A stretch of DNA of 64,000 bases from Symbiodinium natans. Its lineage: Eukaryota > Sar > Dinophyceae > Suessiales > Symbiodiniaceae. The stretch spans positions 240,001 to 304,000 of the forward strand of contig CAJNDS010002252.1 of NCBI GenBank assembly GCA_905221605.1, given 5' to 3'. Below the pieces are notes generated by a model. It worked only from the letters and a program-made list of their open reading frames with translations, was not told where the DNA came from and searched no databases. This document shows positions 1-10,438 of the stretch, piece by piece. The position numbers and the translations under genes are program-made. Numbering within the stretch: the stretch's first letter is position 1; each line of letters begins with the position of its first letter.

Positions 1-79
1 CCTAAACCCTAAACCCTAAACCCTAAACCCTAAACCCTAAACCCTAAACCCTAAACCCTAAACCCTAAACCCTAAACCC
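1..79 (+). repeat. Terminal telomere, (CCCTAAA)n
   Basis: About eleven perfect CCCTAAA heptamers start at the first base, so the C-rich strand reads 5' to 3' into the window. That is the expected orientation for a left chromosome end. The heptamer is the TTTAGGG type known from plants and also reported in dinoflagellates. It could also be a contig that starts in an internal array, since such arrays are abundant here. Confidence 0.85.
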
Positions 80-175
80 TACCAGCCCCAAAAAATCCTA
101 TAAAACTGCAAGCCCTTACGAAACCTAGGATCAAGGCGTCATCGTCCTGAAGAACTCTACCTCTTAAGAACCCTA

Positions 176-256
176 AGCCCTAAACCCCAAACCCCAAACC
201 CCAAACCCTAAACCCTAAACCCTAAACCCCAAACCCCAAACCCTAAACCCTAAACC
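176..256 (+). repeat. Degenerate telomeric array (CCCTAAA/CCCCAAA)
   Basis: CCCTAAA and CCCCAAA heptamers are mixed. It lies about 100 bp inside the terminal telomere, separated by non-repeat sequence. Confidence 0.8.
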
Positions 257-268
257 CCTCCCCTTAAG

Positions 269-342
269 CTACGATGTGGGTCTCGGAGACTCAGGCAAAT
301 GGTTCGAGGCGATCTTGGCCGACAGCTCGTCAGTACAGTGGG
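269..342 (+). CDS. Candidate exon, unknown protein
   Basis: An open stretch between two CCCTAAA arrays follows an AG and reads YDVGLGDSGKWFEAILADSS in one frame. A GT at 343 could be the donor. No family is recognised and no in-frame partner exon was found. The composition looks like a codon-rich island rather than decayed repeat. Confidence 0.3.
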
Positions 343-383
343 GTCACGGGGTGGACTAGCCCGCGGCGCCCTGAGACCAAAAC

Positions 384-515
384 CCTAAATCCTAAACCCT
401 AAACCCTAAAACCTAAACCCTAAACCCTAAACCCTAAACCCTAAACCCTAAACCCTAAACCCTAAACCCTAAACCCTAAACCCTAAACCCTAAACCCTAA
501 ACCCTAAACCCTAAA
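384..515 (+). repeat. Interstitial CCCTAAA array
   Basis: About eighteen nearly perfect CCCTAAA units form one of the longest internal arrays near the chromosome end. Confidence 0.9.
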
Positions 516-1049
516 CCAGCCAACCCTCAACCCCCCCTACCCAAAACCCTGCCTCAGACCTTAAACCCTAGCCCGCAGTCGGCGTCCCAACCCGTCTGGC
601 CTCAACCCTGATTCCTAAATCCAAAACCCTCGACCGGGAATCCGAAGCATCTGTCCCATGCTAAAACAGGACACTTAACAGCTGTTACGGAAGGTGTTTT
701 TGAGGTTTGGGTTTAGGGTTTAGGATCCAGGGCCTAGGGTTTTGGGGTAAAACGCTGGAAGCTGAACAAAAACTGCGCTAAACCTCTGAGGCAAAGCCCC
801 CCAAACACCCTCAAAGCCCTGTAAGACCTAACCTCTTTAAGGTTGTACGGAACCTACGAATTTCTTAAACAAATCTCAACAAATTAAACATATTCTTCCT
901 TATAAGGGTAATATAGGGATTCATGTTTTGCATCCTCGGGGGTTCTGAAGCAAATGGTAGGAACACTTCTCAGCCCCGAGCCCCACCTCTGAACCCTGAC
1001 CCCGAGGCCCCCCAGCGTCCGAAGACCTCAGACGCGTACCCAAGCTCTC

Positions 1050-1142
1050 CCTAAACCCTAAACCCTAAACCCTAAACCCTAAACCCTAAACCCTAAACCC
1101 TAAACCCTAAACCCTAAACCCTAAACCCTAAACCCTAAACCC
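1050..1142 (+). repeat. Interstitial CCCTAAA array
   Basis: About thirteen perfect heptamers. The array ends 20 bp before a TTGGGATG MITE. Confidence 0.9.
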
Positions 1143-1161
1143 GAAAAACTTTTGGTACCCC

Positions 1162-1289
1162 TTGGGATGCTCCCCCTGATACTAGCAGTCCTTAATACTA
1201 GGGATTCTAAACAGCGGGGGGGGGGGGGGGGGGTGGGGTACTAGAATCTCAATTTTAAGGCCTGTGAGTGGAAAGGGGCAACATCCCAA
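1162..1289. mobile_element. MITE family A copy (TTGGGATG termini)
   Basis: The left end reads TTGGGATGCTCCCCCTGATA and the right end closes with ACATCCCAA, giving terminal inverted repeats. The flanks GGTACCCC (left) and GTTACCCC (right) match at 7 of 8 positions, an 8-bp target duplication. The interior holds a run of about 19 G. It is the same family as the copies at 31473, 48826, 55203 and 59437. Confidence 0.75.
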
Positions 1290-1383
1290 GTTACCCCTGT
1301 TGCCCCCCTTCTGTTTGCTTTTGTTTTTTTGTTTCGGGTCTCTTTTTCGGGTCCCGGTTACTTTTTCAAGCCACAGTAGACAC

Positions 1384-1480
1384 TTAGTAGCCCAGTGGTA
1401 CCCCATTGCCCCTGTTTTTCGGGGTCCAGGTTACTTTGCAAACTCGCCAACAACAAAAAGGATACCATTGTTGCAAGATG
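1384..1480 (+). repeat. Dispersed repeat, copy 1
   Basis: The segment from TAGCCCAGTGGTACC to ATTGCAAG is clearly similar to 35728-35822, which shares GCCCAGTGGTACC, CCAACA and ATTGCAAG in the same order. It has no coding character and its ends are not resolved. Confidence 0.5.
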
Positions 1481-1503
1481 GTTCCTGGCCACCCAGGAGT
1501 CTT

Positions 1504-1580
1504 GGGGTTTGGGGTTTGGGGGTTTAGGGTTTAGGATTTAGGGTTTAGGGCTTAGGGTTTAGGGTTTAGGGTTTAGGGGT
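1504..1580 (+). repeat. Interstitial TTTAGGG array
   Basis: TTTAGGG units with TTTGGGG variants at the left edge. The orientation is opposite to the preceding array. Confidence 0.85.
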
Positions 1581-1714
1581 TAATGCATCACCCGGACCCC
1601 CCACGTGCTTCCAAGAAGTGGAGCCTGCAGCAAGACGCGTCGCAGGCTGTTTTACCGTAGGTTTCAGGCATCCGGGCGTGTTGGGCTTCATCTTAGGCTT
1701 GCTTCTTACTTCGC
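1581..1714. other. Unique segment between opposed arrays
   Basis: This non-repeat stretch is bracketed by TTTAGGG on the left and CCCTAAA on the right. It is open in more than one frame but no motif is recognised. In the intron model it would be intron interior. Confidence 0.4.
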
Positions 1715-1856
1715 CCTAAACCCTAACCCCTAACCCCTAACCCCAAACCCTAAATCCTAAACCCCAAACCCTAAACCCTAAACCCTAAACCCTAAACCCT
1801 AAACCCTAAACCCTAAACCCTAAACCCTAAACCCTAAACCCTAAACCCTAAACCCT
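1715..1856 (+). repeat. Interstitial CCCTAAA array
   Basis: About nineteen units, with CCCCAAA and CCCTAAT variants at the left edge and perfect heptamers at the right. Confidence 0.9.
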
Positions 1857-2564
1857 GCCAACCTGCAACCCCCCTACCCCCTAAACCCTACGAAGGAACC
1901 TTTCAAGCCCAGTGAAAGCTACGGGGCTTTTGGGGCTTAGAAAGCCCAGTAGAATCCCTCGTTCCCTTCTTCGGAAGGGGGGGGGGGTAGGGTGTGCGTG
2001 TAAGTATTCCTCTTGAAAAATGGGCGGCATAAGTTAGTTTAGGGTTTAGGGGGAGGGGGGGGGGCCTTCTTGAGGTGTTCGGAACCGAGCATGTGAGACG
2101 GTGTTTGGTGGACTCAACGAATGTAGTATGCTTGCGCTCCGTGGGGTAGTTCTTGGACAACTCTTCCGAAAGATGACGCCACTGCACGTCCAGTTGTGTT
2201 CCATGCTTTTTTTGCGGGGCTGATCTAAGGATTCATACTTTGCCAGAGATCCGAGTTGGCACCTTACAGTGTAAGGACTGGATTGGAAGGGCTCACGGCT
2301 TAGATCAACCCCAACGTCAGCAAAAGACGGGGGCTGCTTGCAGCAGCCCTCGCGCGGATTTCTGACGGGTTTGTGCAGCTCACCGACCTCCGCGACGTCG
2401 GTTTCACAAGAGGGTCTCGGTTTGCGGGATCAGCGCTCGTTACCAGGGGTTTCTTGAAAACAACAAGCAGAGTAAATTCATTGCCAGGAACTCCGAAGCC
2501 TAGTATAATTCGTGTTCTGTTTCATGGTTCTAGGGGTTTTGGCTCTCCAGGCTCCCCCAGTACC
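1857..2564. other. Non-repeat stretch, nothing recognised
   Basis: It holds two G-homopolymer tracts (about 1978-1987 and 2056-2064) and short open frames of unequal composition. No domain, splice-compatible exon or transposon end could be supported. Confidence 0.4.
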
Positions 2565-2761
2565 TTAGGGTTTAGGGTTTAGGGTTTTGGGGTACTTTGG
2601 GTGTCGCAACGAAACGGAAAGTGGTCCCGTACGGGTGGACGCCAGAATTCTCCACATCTGCTGAGTGCAAACTGAAATTTGGTCGTTTCGTGTTTGGTAT
2701 TCCAGTCGCAGCAGGTGAGATGCTCCTTCCTTGCGGACTAAAGTTGGGGAAATGTACGAGT

Positions 2762-2819
2762 TTAGGGTGTAGGGTGTAGGGTTTAGGGTTTAGGGTTTAG
2801 GGTTTAGGGTTTAGGGTTT
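2762..2819 (+). repeat. Interstitial TTTAGGG array
   Basis: Begins with GGGTGTAGGGTGTAGGG and passes into perfect TTTAGGG units. Confidence 0.85.
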
Positions 2820-2990
2820 GGGGACGCTATACGACTAATTTCTGACAGAGTTTGCGAGCCGTGAGGCTTTCCAGTTCGTTTAGTCCACAAGGTACAGCGG
2901 TTGGGACTCCGCCGCGTTGCACGCGGACTTGCTTGAGGGATCTGCACAGAGATGAACTGCAGCTGCCGGGGCGTTCCTCAAAGCAACCGG

Positions 2991-3053
2991 TTTAGGGTTT
3001 AGGGTTTAGGGTTTAGGGTTTAGGGTTTAGGGTTTAAAGTTTAGGGTTTAGGT
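2991..3053 (+). repeat. Interstitial TTTAGGG array
   Basis: About nine units. A unique 330-bp segment separates it from an opposed CCCTAAA array at 3382. Confidence 0.85.
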
Positions 3054-3381
3054 TCAGCCCCTTGACCCTCAACCAGCAAATAGCCTGCAACCGACGTGTC
3101 CATGCGCCTTCTCATCGGTTCCAGCAGGTCCCTCAGGCGAATCCTACAGTCGGAGCCCTTTGTGATTTGAAGGAGAGTCAGACTCAACACACAACACCTT
3201 TTATCAACGATAAGCCCCACATTAGGCCACAAGCGCCTTCCAGCTTTCTCCCGAAGCCCGAAGCCCTGAGGCAAACCCGAGAGGCTCTAAAGCCCCTAAG
3301 AAGAAGCCAGGAGTTCTTTTCGGTCCAGGTAAGCAGTTTATTTCCGCTCCCAATATGGGGGGCTTCCGAAAATTAGAACCC
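3054..3381. other. Unique segment with a 104-codon open frame
   Basis: A + strand frame stays open from 3062 to 3376 without a recognisable motif. It is bracketed by TTTAGGG and CCCTAAA, the intron-interior arrangement, so coding status is doubtful. Confidence 0.3.
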
Positions 3382-3482
3382 AAAACCCTAAACCCTAAAC
3401 CCAAAAGCCTAAACCCTAAACCCTAAACCCTAAACCCTAAACCCTAAACCCTAAACCCTAAACCCTAAACCCTAAACCCTAA
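3382..3482 (+). repeat. Interstitial CCCTAAA array
   Basis: About thirteen heptamers, with a diverged left edge (AACCCAAAAG) and a perfect right half. Confidence 0.9.
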
Positions 3483-3579
3483 AGCTCTTTTTTCCGGTGC
3501 ATTCTGGCCTTTCTGTATTCTTGGGATGGCACAAAGGGGTCCTAATTTTTTGACATCAAACGGCAGGTGCTTGTGACCG

Positions 3580-3651
3580 GTTTAGGGTTTAGGGTTTAGG
3601 GTTTAGGGTTTAGGGTTTAGGGTTTAGGGTTTAGGGTTTAGGGTTTAGGGC
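3580..3651 (+). repeat. Interstitial TTTAGGG array
   Basis: Ten perfect heptamers lie 97 bp right of an opposed CCCTAAA array, so the pair forms an inverted repeat with a short loop. Confidence 0.9.
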
Positions 3652-5510
3652 AATTCCCTAAACATTAAACCCTCCATCCCAAAAGCGACTTGGAGGTTCA
3701 TTGGTAATTACGTAGGGTTTCGGGTTTAGAATTTAGTTGGCGGTTCATGGGCAGTTGGGAGTAAGCTTATAAGTACCCTAAACATGGTTGTAACTATAGG
3801 CACCCTACTTCTAACCCTACTTATAAGTTCCCATCGTGAGCCTCCACGTAAACCCTAAACCCCCCATCTACGTCCGAAGCTCTTTGTATAGGCCTTCTAT
3901 GGGTTTAGGTTCCGTCAGCACCCCCACCCCCCCTCCCACCCCCTCCCCTCCTCCCCCCGAAGTTTTCGGTAGGTATCCTTTTCGCCGCCGTGAAAGGGCT
4001 GTCGAGTTTGGTACTTTCGATGGCGGGGGGGGGGGGGGTTACTTGGCCCAGGATGTGCCGATATCTCGATGTTGTTTAAATCTCTGACGGAAACGCCGCT
4101 TTTCTCGCGTTTCACTTTGTGCTTGGGGGGAGGGTTGCTTCCAGAGTCCTCGGTACTTACCTCATTTGCAGCACTTTTGGATGCTAATGTTTGATCACGC
4201 CAAAAACCGTTCTTATGTTTTTTTGTTTTTCTCTGGGGGAGAAGGGGGGGGGGGCGGACGGGCTGCTTCAGAATCCTCGGCATTTATAGCATGTCGCCCA
4301 GTCACATGATATAATATCATATAGCATATATATATATATATCTTCTCTCATGCCATCGGAATTTGGGCTCCTTGACAATAGCCCGTGTGATTCCCTCAGC
4401 ACGAAAATGCAAACTTGCATTTCCACGCGAAACCCCGAGCCCTCATTTGGACAATTGTCTTGGGGCTTCGGATTCAGGATGTAGGCTGTAGGGTTTAGGA
4501 TTGAGGGTTTAGGCTTTAGGGTGGAACAGGCCGACATCCTATAGGATGTCGAATTAGGGTTCGGATTTAGGGTTTAGGGTGGTCTCTTGACCCTCTGAAC
4601 ATTCCTTGACCCACTGGCGCGCTGCCATCGCGGCATGACTTTCCAGGGCGCCGACGTGGCTGTCGAGTTGCTCCCACCGTGCCTCCCCACCTACCCATGG
4701 TGCCCTTTTCCCTCTTTTTGGGGGGTTCAAGGTTCCCTAAACACGTAGCCACTCTCACTCACTCACAGACTCTGAGGCGTCTAAACTGTCCATGTCTCAG
4801 CAGTGACACCACGTAACCAGCCCAAGAAAACTTGTGCCCTGATTAGAATTTAGTAGAATACTGTTACTGGGCTACCATGTACCTAGCTAGCCAGCTACCT
4901 GCCGACAGCAGCCATGACAACAGCGTGGGGGCTTTTAAGTGCACGGTGCGTAGGACCCGCCCCTCTGCCGGCGAGCGCGACAAGGGTGGACTGAACAAAA
5001 AATCCGGCTGCCCCCTAAACCCTAAATCCCAATCCCTAAACCCTCTACCCAATAACCTGAACCCTAGACTAGTTTTGGCTTAGTTCAGGCTGCGAAGCCA
5101 GCTTGGCTGCAGTCTTCTTGTTATATTCAGATATTGGGTACAGGTTTAGGGTTTAGGGTTTCGGGCTACCTGTGGGCCCCTTTCCCGATCTTAGGTTCGT
5201 TATGTACAACTACCCAATACCAAATCGGGAGCCCTTCTCATTTCTAGGCTACCGGAGATCCCGGAACTCTAAACGATGTATATAGCAGAATTGGAGGTTC
5301 GAGGGTTATGCGAACCCTGAAGAAGGCAACATCTATAGGGACCATGCTATCACCCTACTTCTAAAGTACCTTACAGGCTAGGTTATCGAAGAACCCCATA
5401 AAGGGGTTTTGCAATCGTTGCCTGCATGAAGAAAGGTTTAGTTTTCCTTTTGGGTTCTTTGGAGTACCAGTGTGAAGCTCCCAGTTGGGTCTTCGCGGCA
5501 CGGAGTTAAG
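3652..5510. other. Gene-poor stretch with scattered single heptamers
   Basis: It contains C and G homopolymers near 3928-3956, 4025-4037 and 4244-4252, a short (TA)n at 4326-4340 and isolated TTTAGGG units. A fragment at 3745-3850 resembles MITE family B (GGTTCATGGGCAG ... GAGCCTCCACG). No exon could be supported. Confidence 0.4.
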
Positions 5511-5514
5511 TATT

Positions 5515-5635
5515 TAGGGTTTAGGGTTTAGGGTTTAGGGTTTTAGGGTTTAGGGTTTGGGGTTTAGGGTTTTAGGGTTTTTGGGTTTAGGGTTTAGGGT
5601 TTTTCAAGTCTGGGGCGGTTTAGGATATAGGTTTA
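5515..5635 (+). repeat. Degenerate TTTAGGG array
   Basis: TTTAGGG units are interspersed with TTTTAGGG and TTTGGGG variants. Confidence 0.8.
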
Positions 5636-5705
5636 GGGTACTCCTCCAGCTTTCGTGGCCTTAGACCCTCGAACCCTTAACCCGCTAAACCCTCAATGCT
5701 AGACA

Positions 5706-5818
5706 TCCGTAAGCCCTGCACCCTAAACCCTCAACCCTAAACCCTAAACCCTATACACCCTAATCCCTAAACCCTAAGCCCTAAGCCCTAAGCCCTAAAC
5801 CCTAAACCCTAAACCCTA
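5706..5818 (+). repeat. Degenerate CCCTAAA array
   Basis: CCCTAAA and CCCTAAG units are mixed. It ends just before a GC-rich island that follows TGCCCAG. Confidence 0.8.
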
Positions 5819-5929
5819 CACACGCGCATCGTCTGCTTCCTGCCCAGGTGCTGTGCCCAGCGAGGTGCGCTCGAGCGGCTTTGGGTTCGGTGTTCAGAGT
5901 TTGGGTTCAGGGTTTGGGGTTAGAGTTGT

Positions 5930-6030
5930 CTAGGGTTTAGGGTTTGGGGTTTGGGGTGTAGAGTTGTTTCGGGTTTAGGGTTTAGGGTTGTTGGGTTCAG
6001 AGGTTGCAGGGTTTCAGGGTTTACAGCACC
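5930..6030 (+). repeat. Degenerate TTTAGGG array
   Basis: Diverged units such as TTTGGGG and TTCAGAG. Confidence 0.65.
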
Positions 6031-6199
6031 CACCCACCCCCCCGACCTACCCCCCTTAGGCCCAAGCGCCAACACATCCGGTGCCACAGAGCCCCGACTC
6101 CGTACTCCCTAAACTCACCAAAACCCCCCCTCCGATAGCAAAAATCTTAATCCTCCCTGAATCTGCCCTGAACCCTCTTAACATGCGTGTCTATGCATA

Positions 6200-6222
6200 T
6201 ATACATATATATATATATATGC
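6200..6222. repeat. Short (AT)n tract
   Basis: TATATACATATATATATATA-type run. It makes overlapping meaningless ORFs on both strands. Confidence 0.7.
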
Positions 6223-7259
6223 ATGTGTATGTACAGATTTTTTGCAGGCAAACACGCAGGCCCCCTGAAACCGCGACAAGCAAAACAACCAACGCCCCTT
6301 AAAGAGACGGAAACTGAACCCGATCGCCCTGTGCCTCTCTGCAAGCGAAACACCAACCCCGAGGGGTTGCTGGGTTTAGGGTTTAGGGTTTCGGGTTCGG
6401 GTTTAGGGTCTAAACCTCATATCCAATGTCAACCTCTACACACCAACCCCCTGTGGGAGGTGGGTGATGGTGGGCCGGGCCTTCAGGCGCAGGTGTTGCG
6501 ACCGCAGGCCCTTTGGGCTTTTGAGGACTCCTCTTGAATTGCAGCCCACTATTGGGTTTAGGTTTTAGGGTTTAGGGTTTGGGGTTTTGGGGTTTGGGGT
6601 TTATGGTTAGTAAAGGGTGTCTTGTATTCATTTTACGTACAGCAACAGGTGTTGCCTTCGAAGGTCATCATGGTTTAAGCCATTAGCCATTCGAGGGTTC
6701 CTGGGCAACCTCCACATCGAAAGTGGCCGGTGCCCCTGACAGTAGGCACAACCCCGGATTTAAGGGTGTTGGGGTTTTGGGTTTTGGGTACCGCCGCAGC
6801 ACTTCCGCGCTGTCACAGCCCGTGTGCAACTATGCCACGTGATGGCTGGGACCCACCCTTGCTGTTGGGGGGGGGGGGGGCGGGGGGGCCTTATCTAAGA
6901 CCTCCCAGCAGGGTACCGATTTGCTTTCCTAGGTTGCTGGGGGGTCCTACATGCTACACACGAAATCCCCAATCTCGAGAAACCCCGTCCCCCCTCCGCT
7001 GTCTCTGGATCAACAATACTTGTGGACAGTTTCCGGTTCTTGGTTCCGCGATAACGGTTCTCGTCTATAGATAAACCGTCACACCGAAACCTTATACACC
7101 AAAGCTCGAGGTTTTGAGAGCTATAAATCTTACACCCCCTAAATCCGAGACCCTACCCTAAGCCTAAGCCCTACAAACCCAAACCCTAATTCAACCCCTT
7201 ACTCAAGCACTCAATCCCTAAACCCCAAACCCTATCTAAACCCTAAACCTGCCATGAAG

Positions 7260-7334
7260 GCATTAGCCCTGGCCGGGAGGGTGCTGCTCTTCGCGGAACC
7301 TGAGCGTGAGCGCCTGCGCGAGCTTCCTGGCAAG
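7260..7334 (+). CDS. Candidate exon, unknown protein
   Basis: The island follows ATGAAG and is 25 codons long, reading ALAGRVLLFAEPERERLREL. It ends at a possible GA donor (GATTTAG). CCCTAAA precedes it and a long TTTAGGG array follows, the same layout as the better supported exons at 28.2-29.7 kb. The protein family is not recognised. An ATG six bases upstream could instead be a start codon. Confidence 0.45.
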
Positions 7335-7435
7335 GATTTAGGGTTTAGGGTTTAGGGTTTAGGGTTTAGGGTTTAGGGTTTAGGGTTTAGGGTTTAGGGT
7401 TGGGGGTTTAGGTTTAGGGTTTAGGGTGTAGGGTT
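7335..7435 (+). repeat. Interstitial TTTAGGG array
   Basis: About thirteen units directly abut the candidate exon at 7260-7334. Confidence 0.9.
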
Positions 7436-7654
7436 GGGGTTCGTGGGCTTTGCAGAGTTCAAAAGGGTTTTCGGGCTTGTAGGGATTGCACCCTAAACCC
7501 TAAACCCAAGAATCTAAACTCGGTTTCTATACCTCTCGAGAACTGAAGCTGGGCCAACATCCCTAAACCCTAAACCTTAAACTGCAACTGTCATGTCGTT
7601 CCGCAGCCCCGACAGCGGGTTCTGCACATCGGATGACTCTCCTTCAGTTCTTGG

Positions 7655-7745
7655 GGTTTAGAGTCTAGGGTTTAGAGCTTAGGGTTTAGGGTTAGGGTTT
7701 AGGTGGTTAGGGTTTAGAGTTTAGGGTTTAGGGTTTAGGGTTTCA
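7655..7745 (+). repeat. Degenerate TTTAGGG array
   Basis: Mixed TTTAGGG, TTTAGAG and TTAGGG units. Confidence 0.75.
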
Positions 7746-7954
7746 GCGTTTAGGATGTTGGTCCATGCTTCTTCGTCGTCGCATACTGCACTCGGTTTGA
7801 GGTTCAGTGTTTAGAGTTCAGGATTCAGGGCAGAGGGTTTACTGTGCTGGCTGTGCTTAAGTTTTGTTTGTGGATCTACTTTGTGCGCCGGGCTGAAACT
7901 GGTGCAGCTCCGGTCCAGGGATGCTCCGGGGCTTCAGGGTTTAGGGTGTACTAT

Positions 7955-8046
7955 GGGGGTCGGAAGAATACTAATAGTATTCCCTTAGGGTCCCTTTATA
8001 ACTATACGATAAAAACCCCCAAAACCCTCCTCTAATTCTTCAGGCC
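7955..8046. mobile_element. Dispersed repeat family C, copy 1
   Basis: GGGGTCGGAAGAATACTAAT and the following 70 bp are similar to 32396-32490 and, in part, to 63571-63640. All share a TCGGA core, a TTCCCT element and GTCCCTTT. Copies at unrelated sites imply mobility. Terminal repeats were not resolved. Confidence 0.5.
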
Positions 8047-8142
8047 CTGTATTAGGATGTAGGGTTGAGGGGCATTCGGTGGTTGGAATTGTCAGGGCCC
8101 CTAAACTAAACCCTGAACCCTAAACCCTTTCCTTTGTCTGAG

Positions 8143-8222
8143 GCTACATCTAGACACGGATGTCATCGATACCGCCCTGGAGACATACGCGGTGAACTTC
8201 TCCATCGGCGAGGGGTTGGCTG
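8143..8222 (+). CDS. Candidate exon, unknown protein
   Basis: Starts after TGTCTGAG and reads LHLDTDVIDTALETYAVNFS, then GEGLAGFW before a stop at 8233. CCCTAAA lies before it and TTTAGGG-like repeats after it. The donor is not fixed: GA at 8210, GT at 8215 and GC at 8219 are all possible. Confidence 0.4.
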
Positions 8223-8559
8223 GCTTCTGGGCCTGACCTGGTTTTAGGGTCTAGAGTTTGGGTTTAGGTTTAGTGAGGGTTTATATAGTGTTTAGGGTTT
8301 AGGGTTCAAGTTGTGGGCGTTCAATATCTCGATGTCTGAAACTAGGGCTCCGCTCACAAACCTCCAAATTTTTAGGCGACTTCCCCCCCTCCCCGCCCCC
8401 CTTCCCGCCCCCCAAAGAACAAACAGGGGCGAGGGGTCTCCCATTGTGAGACACACACACACATTTCTCATCGGTTCCGTTTGTTCTATCCAGTTGCGGA
8501 TCCGTTGTATGGATTTAAAGCTTCGGGTCTTTCTAGGCTTTGGGGTTTAGAACTGAAAC

Positions 8560-8579
8560 TTGGGATGTTCCCCCTTATG
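8560..8579. mobile_element. Solitary left end of MITE family A
   Basis: TTGGGATGTTCCCCCTTAT matches the MITE A terminus base for base, but no right end (CATCCCAA) follows. The match stops about where the truncated retroelement RT ends, suggesting a shared breakpoint. Confidence 0.6.
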
Positions 8580-8596
8580 GAAATTATCACAGGGGC

Positions 8597-9310
8597 TATT
8601 CCAAGGGAGAGGCCGGCCATTCACTTCTGACCCAGCTGTCCATTGCTTCGATGATGTCCGGCGGTCCAAGGTAGAGGAAGTCATCGACATATGTCACGGT
8701 CAAGCCGCGCAACCTTCCCTTCTCATCCGCACCTTCCAGATGTCTGGTTCTGACGCCAGAGGTTCAAGACGAAGGAAGCCACCTGGGAAAGGAATCTTGC
8801 CATTCATGGAGCGATCATTCCGACAGGAGCTCCACAAAGCAGGTGATTCCCGCAGGCCATACAACGGACGGTCCACCACCCATGTCTGTCCTTCGCAGAT
8901 ATCCTTCAGGTCGGCGTCGTACACCACCTTCGGGGGCTTGATTGCATACTTCGGAAGGTTCCTTGGCCACTCTGCCAAGAGGAAGGCGGAGGTTATGTCC
9001 GAGATCGCCCCAGACCATCCCCTTGCTCCAGCAGTTGATAGTGCAACTCGGACCGCTTCAGCTGACGAGCCTCCTGCATACACATCCATGGATGTCCCTT
9101 CTGGTGGGATGTAATTCCCACACAGGACAACTCTGCATTTTCTTTTGTAGAGGTCCTCGGGCACCCATGCTGGCTTCAACGTAAAGATTCCTTTTGCTGG
9201 CACCGTGCGTAGGCGTCCTTCCAGCTCAAGCTTCTTGGCCTCATCGTCGTCCGCAGCTCGAAGGGTTCCCGATTCAAAGAGAGCCTTCACCTCCCTCTTG
9301 ATTACCCTTC
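8597..9310 (-). pseudogene. Copia reverse transcriptase, 3'-truncated
   Basis: Fingers and palm are recognisable: KCRVVLCGNYIPPEG, GARGWSGAISDITSAFLLAE with the first catalytic aspartate, and LYGLRESPALW. A frame change near 8705 is followed by GLTVTYVDDFLYLGPPDIIE, which holds the YVDD box. A stop comes about 20 codons later. The thumb, connection and RNase H are absent. Confidence 0.88.
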
Positions 9311-9996
9311 ACTTGTGCCAAAGGCACAGTGTGGACGACCTCCAGGGGCTCCCGCAACTCCTCCAACATTCGTTCGTAGTCCACCTCCGTCTCGGCCTCC
9401 ATTGCCAAGGCCATTAGGTGGTGCTCCCTGGCTTGTACTGCACCTTCAAGTTGCCCTCCGACTCCTTGGAGAAATTCTGCGACGCGATCTTGGAGGCCAC
9501 TCAAATCTTCATGTACAACACCACGAGCTCGTCGTAGCTGCTCCGCAAGGGTCTCCTCCTCCTCAAGGAGAAGTTTCAACGATTTCTCCCTGTTCTGCAA
9601 GTCCTCTATGACCATGGTGAGCTCGACCACCGCTTCTTTCATTTTTGTCACGAAGGTGGCCTCCTCCTCCGGCACCCTTGCGTGGGCATTCATCACCTTC
9701 AACGCCGGCCGCTCGTAGTTCTCCTCAGACACATTGAAGTCCAGGGCGTCCAGTTGCTCCTTGTCCCTGGGTACCAACCTCCATGGCTCTCGGATGTTGT
9801 AGGCGATAAGCACCAACCTGTCCCCCTTCCAAGGCTTCACCAGGTGTGCCTTTCGAGGATCGATCACCGCCGATCCCGCGCTAACATCATGAAGTCGTCC
9901 CCTCCGCTCCTTGCCATCATGGACCTCCACATCTTCCCCTCCTTCTTCTTCGGCCCAGACTTCTCCTCCAGAGAACTCAGAGATGGGGAAGATCAC
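9274..9996 (-). pseudogene. Possible 2OG-Fe(II) dioxygenase-like domain plus coiled coil
   Basis: SEFSGGEVWAEEEGGED and then RKAHLVKPWKGDRLVLIAYN give a GG-x-W ... H-x3-PW-x-GDR-x2-L-x-AY pattern that recalls the C-terminal half of JBP/TET-type oxygenases (distal histidine and arginine). The expected upstream HxD would fall at about 10010-10040, where the reading frame changes and the best match is VRQN, so the metal ligands look lost. A Glu/Leu-rich coiled coil (EKSLKLLLEEEETLAEQLRR) follows. The family assignment is inference from motif memory, not a search result. Confidence 0.45.
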
Positions 9997-10438
9997 CGAC
10001 TCGCGATAACTGACCTGGTTGCTCCGGGCGGTTCTGCCTCACAACCGTGTCGTTGCCGGAAACTTCCTTGTTGCGGTTCTCAGACCAGCATCCTCCATGG
10101 ACGAAGGCGCCTGCGCTCCATGTCTTTCCCCCAGGGTCTTCGAGTTGTCGTGGTTGTTGTAGACCTGGCAGCATCTCCATCACCATCTCTATGTCCTCTA
10201 TCATGATTGGTCGCCCGGAGGTCAACACTCGATCCGCATAGATCTCTGCCTCGTGGGTAGGGTCGTTCTCCTCCTGCGTCTCCGACTGCTTGGTTTTTCC
10301 CCTTGCCCTTCGCTCAGGAGCTGGATTCTCCACTTCAAACACCGCCTTGTCCACAAACTCCTCGGGCTGCAACAGTCCTTCTCGCAGGTGGGTGCTCACC
10401 ACGAAGTACCCTCCAGCGAACCTGACCCCGGGCCCCAT
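9977..10438 (-). pseudogene. Post-integrase segment of the Copia polyprotein
   Basis: Begins GPGVRFAGGYFVVSTHLREG, which resembles the chromatin-side end of integrase in these elements. It ends with a glycine-rich WSAGAFVHGG segment that leads into the dioxygenase-like domain in another frame. Confidence 0.6.

Noticed and set aside
384-515. Internal array as evidence of an end-to-end chromosome fusion
   Set aside because: Fusions give one head-to-head junction. Here dozens of arrays of both orientations alternate with exon islands, and an empty-site comparison at 36551 shows insertion instead.
8560-9114. 184-codon plus-strand frame over the RT
   Set aside because: It is the antisense shadow of the minus-strand reverse transcriptase.
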